The translations under genes were made by a program, and so were the position numbers. Under the pieces are notes generated by a model that made no database searches, was not told where the DNA came from, and was given only the letters and a program-made list of their open reading frames with translations. From assembly GCA_900155495.1 (NCBI GenBank), contig FTLJ01000608.1, positions 1 to 11,024 of the forward strand: a DNA stretch of 11,024 nt, read 5' to 3'. The stretch is from Porogramme epimiltina. Its lineage: Eukaryota > Basidiomycota > Agaricomycetes > Polyporales > Polyporaceae. Positions 1-7,691 of the stretch are shown one piece after another (position 1 is the first letter of the stretch; every line of letters begins with the position of its first letter).

Positions 1-179
1 ACGTTCCCCACGCCCGTCCGCCGTCCGCTCCGCCCGCCGTCCGCCCGCCGCGCGCTCAAGAAATTCTTCAGAGGGGAAGGAGGGGAAGGGCTCGAAAGAC
101 GACGCGCAGGGGGCCTGCGCGTAGAGGCCCCGTCTGCCGTTTTGTCGGCGCTGGCTGTTGGGCATGGAGCGATTTTGGG

Positions 180-620
180 GTCATGTGTATTACTGTACAT
201 CCAGCGTCCGAGGGAACCTAATACGTAAGACTCGTTATCTACACCCAAGGGTCTGCGCGCTCTCCCATCTGCACCTTGCGCCCTCCCATCGAGTGGTGAA
301 CAATACCATTCGAAACATAATCTGTACGTGCTCCTTGCAGATCCTCAGGCTGGAGAGGATGTGTGCTGATCAATCGTTCCGTGGGAGACTGTTGTTGCCC
401 CGACTCCCTTACCCTTCGACTACAAGCCTCCGGAAGTCTCCCCTTCACTGCTCTTCCACGTACAACTAACTGTTCAGCTATAGGTGACCTCCACGCATTC
501 CACTATCCACTAGACGTAGGCGCTCGCTGATGATTGAGCGTTCATAGTCTCGCGTGATCAAGAGTACTAGTGTCCTCAACCCGGATAGTACTAGGAGCCA
601 AGCATACTTTCGGTCGAACA
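180..620 (+). promoter_or_regulatory. Upstream region of F-box gene A, shared with copy B
   Basis: About 440 bases before the first ATG are clearly alignable to 7261-7691 before copy B, so the presumed promoter was duplicated with the gene. The 8-mer AGTACTAG appears twice close to the start (563-570 and 587-594). Copy B has an equivalent doubled ACTAGT-containing element. No clear TATA box can be assigned, and the open frames in this stretch (for example 158-469) are not preserved between copies. Bases 1-179 to the left are GC-rich and show nothing recognisable. Regulatory function is inferred from position only. Confidence 0.4.
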
Positions 621-2260
621 ATGGACGAGGGCGAGCACTTGACTCACGTGCGTTCTCGTCCGTCTCGTCCGTCTGTCTCGTCCGTCTCACGAGTTTCACG
701 ACGGGCATTCCCCCATGTTCTGTGGATGAAAACATTAGAAACACCGAGGCACTGGGGGATTGCCTTTTCGCAAAAAGTCACATGAAAGCAGCGAAAAGGA
801 AACCCATTGGTGGGCGCTTAGCGCAATGGAAGAAAAGGCAAAGAAGACTGCCTCCGTGTTCTTCAACCGCAGAAAATGGGGAAACTCCCGCCGTGTTCAG
901 ACCACATCGCAGGCCGGACCACCATACCTCCCTGGAGAAATTACCGACATCATCATCTCGTTCTTCCCAGATGACCGCAACTTCTTCCTCGAACCTCTTC
1001 CTGACTATCGTTCACTGTGCAGTTGCGCCCTTGTCTGCCGCAACTGGTTGCCTGCTAGCCGACACGCTCTCTTCACCCATATCGTAATCGAATCCGACGA
1101 GCAATATGCCCTCTTCGTCTCCAGTGCCGTTCACTCTCAACCAGGGCGGTCCTGGCTTCCATCGACCCGTCGATTCACCTTACGACGTGAGGATGACCCG
1201 GGTAATTCAAATGCCACAAGGCTCTTTATCCACGAACTTGGTGGTCAATTCCCAAACTTGGAGGAGTTGAGTCTCCGCCATCTGTACTTCGACATGATGG
1301 AGAGCTCCCCGTCTCCTCGGAAGTTCGCCGCTCTGTCCGCATTCGCTTCCGTCAGAACCCTCGACCTCTGGGATTGCACGTTCCCTTCATTTGCTGCAGC
1401 CCGTTACACACTCGCATCCTTACCCTCATTGACCGACCTCACGGTGGGTAATACAACGTGGCCCATTGTCAGCAACCCAGAACCACTTCTCCCCTTCCTT
1501 CGCAGTTCGCACAGACCCCCCTTCCTCAGAAGGGTACGTAGCCTCTACTTTTTGGATGGAGATGCCACCTGCGATTGCCGGATGCTGCGATGGCTTTCAA
1601 CCACTTCCTTGGGGGCCTCCCTTGCCGACCTCACCGTGTTTCCGACCGCATTCAAGATGAACGTCACAGGCTTATGGGAGTACGTTGGTCTGTCTACTAC
1701 TCATTTAAGCATTGTGGACGTACGGGCTATGGAGGACCTCTTAATTGATAGTAAGTGACATTGAGAATGTGCCCCGGAGTTGTGACCAGACTGCCAGCAT
1801 CACTGATAAATCACACATAGGCTTCATCGGGTCCCTGCACCACTTCACCAGGCTTCAATCTCTTGCTCTCAGTGTAATGCTTATGGGGAAAGCATTCGAG
1901 CCTTGGGAGTCCATGGGAACCCTTATTTCAACGGGGTCGCTAAACCCGGGCATCAAGATTCTCTCCATTTACTTTGCGTGGCACCCAGATAGCGTCGACA
2001 ACGGCTCTTTATCGAATGGACTTGAGTTGGTGCTTCGGAAAGCAGAGGTCCTGGACCCGTTGCTCGAGATTTCTTTCAAACAACTCGCTACATTGTCCCT
2101 CAACATGGATTTCGCCTGGCCGCACGACCTCCAAGACGAGTGGGACCATCTTCGCACTTGTTTATCTCAACCCGCCATCGAGGATGCGTTGCGGAAGAAA
2201 CTCCCAAAGATTTCCCACAAAGTTTCCTTGAATGTTTCCGTATCTCACAGGTGGCGGTGA
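621..2260 (+). CDS. F-box protein with leucine-rich-repeat-like tail, copy A
   Basis: Likely a substrate-recognition subunit of an SCF (Skp1-Cullin-F-box) ubiquitin ligase. The F-box spans about residues 18-67: YLPGEITDIIISF, then CALVCRNWLPASRHALF, the usual mushroom-fungus form. Behind it are irregular LRR-like strands such as FPNLEELSLRHLYF, VRTLDLWDCTF, LPSLTDLTVG, LQSLALSV, IKILSIYF and LATLSLNMDF. A phase-1 intron at 1751-1820 (GTAAGT donor, CTGAT branch, ACATAG acceptor) joins two frames, and the stop is at 2258-2260.

The start is uncertain. Copy B supports ATG 621, giving MDEGEHLTH, with an intron at 648-900 (GTGCGT donor, GTTCAG acceptor) that restores frame, for 438 aa in total. 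The alternative is the unspliced ATG at 826, for 454 aa. In either case no internal stop is visible, so the gene looks functional. Its target protein is unknown. It converges on the minus-strand membrane-protein gene. Confidence 0.87.
655..685. repeat. Short 9-bp tandem repeat
   Basis: CTCGTCCGT occurs at 655-663, 664-672 and 677-685, with a 4-base interruption before the third copy. The array lies just left of the A-only insertion and inside the proposed first intron. Copy B has only a diverged single-copy equivalent, so this array is specific to A. Confidence 0.75.
697..900. other. A-only insertion of about 200 bp with hairpins
   Basis: Copy B goes directly from CACAAGTTCAG to GAGACATCGCAG (7760-7781). 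In copy A the same two pieces are separated by about 200 bases. The insert contains two imperfect inverted repeats. The first pairs GGCATTCCCCCA (704-715) with TGGGGGATTGCC (753-764), with 11 of 12 bases pairing. The second is a smaller CCATTG/CAATGG plus GCGC/GCGC hairpin around 804-829. The insert also carries the in-frame ATG at 826. It may be intronic, or it may supply a new N-terminus (MEEKAKKTASVFF...). No transposase is present. It could also be a deletion in B. Confidence 0.65.
1751..1820 (+). other. Intron of F-box gene A
   Basis: This 70-bp phase-1 intron begins GTAAGT, has a branch-like TCACTGAT about 20 bases before the end, and finishes ACATAG. It fuses the codon A|GC (serine) and joins the two long frames. 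Copy B has an intron at the identical site (8623-8690), with the same branch motif and acceptor. Confidence 0.9.
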
Positions 2261-3261
2261 GCCGGGCGTTTTGTCGTGTCAGCCATGGGGCTTATTCGCG
2301 CTACGAATAGCGGACACTTTCAACGTGACCTCCAGAAGTTGCGGAAGGGTTCTCGACTATTGAAGATGTAAGCGAAATAACGCACACTATCTATAATCTC
2401 ACTGGACACGATGGCGCTGTAGGCTCTTTACGAGGAAAACATAAACTCTACGGGCAGGACATGGAGGTGGGGATGGGTTGCGCTGGTGGGGATGGGTCCA
2501 AGGGTAAATTAGGTGTGGCTGGAACTTGGAGCAGTAGCTTGCAGACCGTCGGGACTTGGTTGAATTGCGTCAGGGATATTCGTTTTGTGCTCCATTCAGA
2601 TCCGATCACTGTAATACACAAAAATGGGTTCCGAAGTATATGCTGTGCGGCTGCGTGCCTCCGCTGTCTTGATGCTTCGGATCCGGGGGCAACAATACAT
2701 AGTAGGACCGTCTGGTAGCTGGTTCATCGGATAGATGGAATTCAGGAATGCACAGGCAGGAATAAACAACGTTAGAGATGATTATATTGTCTATTCGACT
2801 GGACTTGAACTTTCTTCTCCGGAAATGAGGGCGAAATGGTCATGGAGTTGTCATTGGCGCACACGTCATTTCAGCCTTCAGCGGGGTAAATATTCACGGT
2901 ATTAGAAACAGGTAGACATTCGAAAGTTGCATTGGGTGGAGGAAATAGCAACGATGAGCAGTACAAGATGAATTGAAGGCGAGCCAGCGCTCAAGCGCTA
3001 CCCGGGAGGGGGGCCTACATGCTATCACTGTGAACGGCCGGTCCTGCGAATGCTGCCTGGAAGCTGCTCTCATATCAGCTCTTGTATCTCTACCAACCTG
3101 CGCCGCGGCGAACCGTTTCGCAAGGCCTAGATAGTCGATGTTCCTCGGTGCTGCGCGTGTGTGGGAGACTACACTCATAGCACGTCCTGTCCCGAGCGAT
3201 CGTGCATCAGCAACTAATCAACAGACGCGAGTGGAGAGGGAAATGGAGGAGGAAGGCTCAC
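2261..3261. other. Conserved DNA between convergent genes, unit A
   Basis: This stretch holds the 3' flank of the F-box gene and probably the unresolved last exons or 3' UTR of the minus-strand membrane-protein gene. It is alignable to 9137-10182. On the minus strand, around 2790-2970, it matches the open frame at 9631-9858 of unit B codon for codon over about 100 bases, but A has TGA (2871-2873) where B has CGA (9757-9759). A plus-strand AATAAA lies at 2761-2766, which is far from the F-box stop. No other gene is supported here. Confidence 0.5.
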
Positions 3262-4681
3262 GCAGCGTAGTAAGACCTTGAGCCGTGGAAGAGGCGGCAA
3301 ATGAGCGGGGTGCGGTCGAGCGGCACGAACATCGCGCACTCGTAGAAGTTGAGGAGGAACATGACCGCTGTCCGGCCTCATCCCTGCGTTAGCACCCATC
3401 CGCCCTTGGGCGACCCCGCGAACCGAGCTGCACTCACCGTTGAACACCAGGATCTGCCCCTTGCCGAAGCGCGGTCCGCATGCACGAAGCAGGAGGGGGC
3501 GAGGGGGCGGGAGCGCACCAGGATACGTTGAAGAGTGGTACCTCCTCGACGAGATAGCCGCCCGTCGACCAATGCACATGCGTGGGGCAGGGCACCATCG
3601 AGCGGACGGCGCGCGGCCACGGGATGAACATGATCATGAGCGACGCCTACGCGCGCCGTGTGAGTGAGCCTCTCGAAGCCACAGCGACCAAGATCGCGAG
3701 GGGCACGCACCGAAATCTCCGCTACACACGACCCCGTTCGCGCAAGGATGTCACGATGTTAGCGCGCGCGAACCGCGGTGAACATGAGAGGTGGAAACCG
3801 AGACCCACCGAAGAACGCGGCGCCCATCAAGAGCCGCACTGCGCGCCGCACGCGCCGACGCCAGTCACACGGTTCGCGCACACACCCATGGGAGTGAGGG
3901 ACAGGGAGGGTAGCGGAGGGAAAAAGAATGAGCGAATAAACTGATGGTGACAGAAGCGGGAATGGGACGCACCTGCGCGGGCACGGCCGCAGAGCGCGTC
4001 GATGCGGAGTACGAGGCTTGTCTCGACGGTGAGCACCAGGGCGAACATGATCCTATGCGGTTAGGAAGCGCGCCCGGCGGTGGGAAGCAAGCGCGGCGCG
4101 CAGGAGTGGGGAGGAGGGAGGTGGCGTACATGGAAACCTGGCCTTCGCAGCTGGAGGGCGGAAGTAGGTGAGTAGGAGCGCGCGGGGTCATCTGACCGGA
4201 GGACGTCCGACATCGTCGGGCTGCAGGCGGGGCGCGGGTAAGCGGTAGCGCCGCGCGAGGAAGTGGGGAAGGTACGCACAGTTGCTGAAAGAGGGCCAGG
4301 TAGCGCGAGATGAAGTAGAGGTACTTTGGGAGCGCGTTCGCGGAGCTGCGTGTGTACGCGCGGGTCAGAGCAGCTCGGTGCAGAAACGTACTCACCCCCA
4401 CACGTACTTGACCTGCGTGGACTGGAGGCACGCGGGCACTTCAACCGCTAGACGTCCGTACCACCCGCACGGCGGGACGTGTTCACTTCGTCCTCTAGCG
4501 TCGTGTGTAGGCCATAAACCAAGAAGGTCGCATACGCCACTACACCCAGCAATCAGCACCGCGCACGAAGGACGTGACTCAAAACGCGCGCGACGTACCG
4601 CTATGCGCGACCTGCCTGTGAACAGTAGCAAGGAGGACCGCGGCGGCGGCATCCAAGCCAACACCGCTCCACACCGCCCAT
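3262..4681 (-). CDS. DUF6533-like membrane protein, micro-exon rich, 3' end unresolved (copy A)
   Basis: Thirteen minus-strand exons can be chained in phase: 4681-4665, 4615-4599, 4539-4487, 4412-4396, 4345-4280, 4220-4197, 4150-4130, 4052-3973, 3838-3809, 3721-3711, 3646-3527, 3453-3438 and 3367-3262. They give 192 residues without a stop.

The N-terminal part matches the DUF6533 pattern known from Agaricomycetes: LVYGLHTTLEDEVKYVWG (about residues 18-35), then LPKYLYFISRYLALFQQL (40-57). Later come a lone cysteine (66), the hydrophobic IMFALVLTVETSLVL, RIDALCGRAR (88-97, cf. the family's RVYALYGRS), GAAFFAEIS and SRSYYA (cf. the family's RDSxLYY). Such proteins are multi-pass membrane proteins of unknown function. 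Introns have good donors and branch sites, such as CTGAC in the fourth and CCTAAC in the seventh.

The start ATG at 4681 and the first two 17-nt exons are the least certain. The terminal exons below 3262 were not resolved, so a decayed gene is possible. The family call rests on remembered patterns. Confidence 0.62.
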
Positions 4682-4776
4682 GTAGGGTTGGGGGGCCCGT
4701 CCGATCGCGAGGCAGCAGCGCGAGGACGGAGGGCGGCGCACCGGTAGGGTCGTGTGGGGTCGCATGCGGGCCATTG

Positions 4777-4794
4777 GGCGGCGGCGGCGGCGGC
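4777..4794. repeat. GGC triplet tract
   Basis: Six uninterrupted GGC units. It lies about 100 bases upstream of the proposed start of the minus-strand gene, so it could sit in that gene's 5' UTR. On the minus strand it reads as CCG or Pro/Ala codons. Confidence 0.85.
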
Positions 4795-5816
4795 TGGCAC
4801 GGCGGTGAGGGAGGATTGGACGCGGCGGCGGCCGGAAGGCGGGACGGGAGGGCTGGGGTACTTGAAGCGAATCTGAGGGACATGGCGTCCGCTGCAGCGC
4901 GAGACAGTTGGCCGGCCCCCAGAAGGCGGTACAGGGACGTTGATGTTGATCAAGATGCCCAGCTTGTCGCAGTGCGTAGGCGCACGGCCCGCCACGATCA
5001 AGCTCCAAGCTCCAAGGAAGGAAGGGCGGTGCACCCCACGGCGGGCCCGCCAGCGGTCTCTTGTCTCGTCGGTCCCGCACCAGGCGGCTGCTAAGAGTGC
5101 CCGGCGTGTCCCTCGCGAGTCGCGAGAAGTGCAATATGCGGACGGCGCCGGGGTGCTTCTCAGCACTCTGAAGCACGCTGCACCCGGGAGGGAACGCAAT
5201 TGCAGCAGCGGGGACGCCGGGGAGGGCGAGGTTCCTGCCCCCCAGACGTTTAATTGACGTCCTTTTAGCCAAGGGCGCGTCTAGCCGCTGGCAGCGCTGT
5301 GCAGGCCGGGCTACTGGACGCATTGGGGGGTGTGGAAGCGGGGGAGGGCACGCGTCCTTCCCCGTGCCCGTCCACACCTCTCTGCCCCCAACGCTCCCTC
5401 TCTGCCACAAATTCTACCAAGAGCAGTATACAGAGACCCGCGCGACTGCTACCAGGACTCAGAGCCCGAACGAGGACCAAAGAGGTTTGAGCGCAGACCC
5501 CGTGCATCTTCAACGTTTCGTCGATGATCAGCGCGCGGCGGAACATAGTCGCAAATGCGGTGCGCGGCGTGCGCGGCGATCTATGTAGCGCACGGCACGC
5601 CGAAGCCAACTCGAATGTCGGAGCGTGCGCGCCCGCGCCAGCCGGGGCTTCCTGCTGCTCCCCAGCGCGATCCCTGAATACATATCGAATGAGCACCCCG
5701 CGGTGAGAGACATGGCGAGGGCGCACCGTTGGGCCGGCCGCGGTCCGTCGTGCCACAACCACTGCGGCCACCGGAGCGGCGCGCGGCGCGGCGCGACGAG
5801 GCAGTTTGTGCTGGTT

Positions 5817-5841
5817 GGAAGGGGAAGGGGAAGGGGGGGGG
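5817..5841 (+). repeat. G-rich purine run, possible G-quadruplex
   Basis: A 25-base run made only of G and A. It has GGGG at 5821-5824 and 5827-5830 and a run of nine G at 5833-5841, separated by AA. The plus strand has enough G-runs to form a quadruplex. It lies just upstream of the coding-like stretch at 5928-6106. Confidence 0.6.
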
Positions 5842-5927
5842 CAGTGAAGATAGTTCTGCGTCGATCATCCGCCACTGTTGCTCGCGGTGAGTTGCCTTTC
5901 CATGTTGCTTGCTACACTCCTCTCATG

Positions 5928-6106
5928 ATGACGCCACGCCGACCGACTTCCCCAGTTCAGAGTCGTCCTTTGCGATCGGCGGCTTCACTGCGGCACGGTT
6001 CGCGCTCAAGGCCCTCTTCGTCATCAGCCTTTGGTCGTCTCGGATAAGAGCGTATGTCCACCACGCGCCGTCTCCTCGAGCGCTGTGGACGGATCGCTGG
6101 AGAAAC
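5928..6106 (+). CDS. Putative partial protein-coding exon, unknown function
   Basis: The plus-strand frame from about 5928 encodes ESSFAIGGFTAARFALKALF, then VISLWSSRIRAY, then a Pro/His/Trp segment ending WTDRWRN. Codon third positions are mostly G or C, and the ALKALFVISLW stretch could be an amphipathic or membrane helix. A GTACGC donor-like site follows at 6107, and the unspliced frame stops at 6127. Upstream, GTGAGT (5886) and CCCCAG (about 5947-5952) could bound an intron. Splicing 6107-6358 would join it in phase 0 to the coiled-coil exon at 6359. No family was recognised, and a chance frame remains possible. Confidence 0.3.
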
Positions 6107-6248
6107 GTACGCGTTGCTGAGCAGTGAGAAGGGCGCTTGGGCCAGCGCGTCTCCATTAGCACTCTGTGCACGTGCTTCTCCTTACGTGCATAGTTACGTA
6201 ATATGTAACCTAAGTCCTCTGCTCGTGCTCGAGCGAGTCTGCCTTCTC

Positions 6249-6278
6249 CTGCCTGCACCTGCCTGCACCTGCCTGCAT
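6249..6278. repeat. Three perfect 10-bp tandem repeats
   Basis: CCTGCCTGCA is repeated three times without interruption. The array lies in the putative intron or gap before the coiled-coil exon. Confidence 0.9.
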
Positions 6279-6358
6279 GTCCCTCTACACAGCTGTGCGG
6301 TCGACTGCTTTCGTTGCGTCGTCACTCTTCTGATAGCCCAATGCTGCTCCAAGTCCAG

Positions 6359-6535
6359 CAGTCAGCGCGTGCGAAGTCGGCAAAGCCTGTGCGCGCGAGT
6401 CTTGCCGTATTCCAAACGGAGACTGACGAACGGTTCACACAACTGGAATCCGCGATATTCAAGATCGAAGGGGCGTTGAAAGAGCTTTGTGAAGGGGTAG
6501 GTCGTCTCGAAGGAAGGGCCGCTATGAATCCATGA
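6359..6535 (+). CDS. Putative C-terminal coiled-coil exon, unknown protein
   Basis: After an acceptor-like CTGATAG...GTCCAG (ending at 6358), the frame encodes basic QSARAKSAKPVRAS. This is followed by a charged heptad-like helix, ETDERFTQLESAIFKIEGAL, then KELCEGVGRLEGRAAMNP and a TGA at 6533-6535. Hydrophobic residues F, L, I, I, L, L recur at 3-4 residue spacing, as in a coiled coil, which is unlikely from random GC-rich sequence. The frame opens upstream to about 6314. No ortholog is recognised. It may be the last exon of a small gene starting near 5928, or a fragment of a larger lost gene. Confidence 0.45.
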   Translation, partial: QSARAKSAKPVRASLAVFQTETDERFTQLESAIFKIEGALKELCEGVGRLEGRAAMNP

Positions 6536-7260
6536 TGGAGCAAGAACACCAACGAACGGAGCCAATTCCCAGATTCCCCACCGAACCTTCAGCCCTAAGC
6601 CTCCTTCCTAGGTACATCACGTCTCGTCGACCCTCCACCAGTACCTCCCAGCGGACCGTGAACATTCAAGTACCTGCCGCGCTGTCCTCTCACAGCCCTA
6701 TAGGTTCCATCTGGTCTCGCTACCGTCCCGCCGCGAGCATGAGCTTCCCCCTGCTTCCCCACAGGTCCTTCTGCGGCTGCGGATCTGTTTTCTCGCCGCC
6801 CTCTGGCCAAGAGGAAGTCGTTCACGGAAATTCTCCTCATGCTCGCATGGAAGAAGCGCGAGGTACCCGGAAAGGCGATGTAGAGCGACGTTCTGGACAA
6901 GTGCTGGTGCGTCACACCGTCTTTACAGCACACACGCGCTGACGCGATACAGCCCAGCCATCCCCATCTCCGTGTCGAGATTCTGCGTCTGTATTGGCTG
7001 ATGTCGTCGCTGCCTCTCTGCCGTTCGTAAGTCCTTTTGTTCTTCGTGTCACCCCTCTACACCGTCAGGGGGGTGTCTATCTTCATCAAAGTGTTGTCCC
7101 CGTCATCCCCAAACCGCATACCGCTCTCCACCACATGCTTTCTCTCACCCGCGCTGTGTCGCCGTCAAGCTATCTTTCTCGTACATACCCGTGCCACATC
7201 CTCGTTCCTGTCCTGTCATACTTGCTCATTATGTACGTGCTGGTCAAATACGCAATTAGA
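6536..7260. other. Spacer with one short unexplained frame
   Basis: No complete gene is seen. From 6767 a plus-strand frame encodes PSAAADLFSRRPLAKRKSF, then TEILLMLAWKKREVPGKAM, before a TAG at 6881-6883. A ppt-AG (CTTCCCCACAG, ending 6764) lies directly before it. It resembles a terminal exon and uses the same frame as the coiled-coil exon, but no in-phase splice linking the two was found. Bases 6890-7260 are pyrimidine-rich and show no gene. Confidence 0.35.
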
Positions 7261-7691
7261 ATGTCATATTGCTGTACATCCAGCGTCCTAGTAAACCTAA
7301 TAAGACTCATTATCTGCACCCAAGGGTATGCGCGCTTTCCCATGTGCTCCTTGCGCTCTCCCATCGAGTCGTGAACAATACAAATCGAAACATAACCTGT
7401 AGGTGCTCCTTGTAGGTCCTGGAGATGATCTGTCCTGATCAACCATTCCGTGGCAGACGGTTGTTACGCTGGTTCTCGGGCCCCCTCGACCAAAAACCCC
7501 GGGGATCCGGAGTCTCCTCTTTACCGCTCTTCAATCGACTATTTCGCTGCAGGTAACCCCTACGCAGTCCACTTTCCACCAGACAGAAGCACTGACCAAT
7601 CGAACGTTCGCCCGCATGATCAAGAGTACTAGTGTCCTCAACCCGGATCGTACAGTACGTACTAGTGGCCAAGCACACTTTCGGCTGAACA
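7261..7691 (+). promoter_or_regulatory. Upstream region of F-box gene B, shared with copy A
   Basis: Alignable throughout to 180-620. Near the start codon a palindromic ACTAGT element occurs twice (in AGTACTAGTG at 7625-7634 and CGTACTAGTG at 7658-7667), with a GTACAGTACGTAC stretch between them that A lacks. Promoter role is inferred from position. No TATA box is evident. Confidence 0.4.

Larger units (their letters stand above)
180..4120. repeat. Segmental duplication unit A
   Basis: This is the left member of a direct duplication, matching unit B (from about 7261) at an offset near 7080 bases. Shared landmarks occur in the same order: CTGTACATCCAGCGTCC near 195 and 7273, the F-box start ATGGAC at 621 and 7692, the exon-intron junctions of the F-box gene, GCAGTAGCTTGCAGACC near 2530 and 9414, and the minus-strand exon ending in CTCAC at 3257-3261 and 10178-10182. 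Both coding and non-coding parts are matched, which makes this a DNA-level duplication and not just two related genes. The unit ends are estimated by eye. The right end may lie beyond 4120 because unit B leaves the window there. No flanking target duplication or transposon terminus was seen. Confidence 0.9.
4682..5880. other. GC-rich spacer, no recognised gene
   Basis: Long overlapping frames exist on the minus strand (for example 4601-5410, 4579-5199 and 5265-5771). They overlap in different frames and are rich in Pro, Arg and Ala, as expected by chance in very GC-rich DNA. The frame at 5265-5771 contains RTAFATMFRRALIIDETLKM, and the one at 4579-5199 contains CDKLGILININV. Both look protein-like, but neither could be assigned to a family. 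The region probably includes the promoter and 5' UTR of the minus-strand DUF6533-like gene. It lies outside the duplicated units. Confidence 0.4.

Noticed and set aside
158..469. 103-codon plus-strand frame at the left of unit A
   Set aside because: The frame is not preserved in the aligned region of unit B, and the product has no domain or bias beyond chance.
704..764. Inverted repeat taken as ends of a transposable element
   Set aside because: The arms lie only 37 bases apart and do not bound the insertion. No target-site duplication or transposase is visible, so only a hairpin is claimed.
3440..3944. Plus-strand frames at 3440-3667 and 3582-3944
   Set aside because: They run antisense to the DUF6533-like exons, and their stretches of Arg/His/Ala are typical of a complement frame. 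Copy B does not preserve them.
4282..5094. 270-codon plus-strand frame
   Set aside because: It overlaps the minus-strand exons with good splice signals and a family match. Its Arg/Gly/Ala-rich product is a shadow of GC-rich antisense DNA.
4601..5410. 269-codon minus-strand frame as an independent gene
   Set aside because: It competes with two other long minus frames over the same bases. The product is Pro/Arg-rich with no recognisable domain. Only its last part overlaps the proposed first exons, in another frame.
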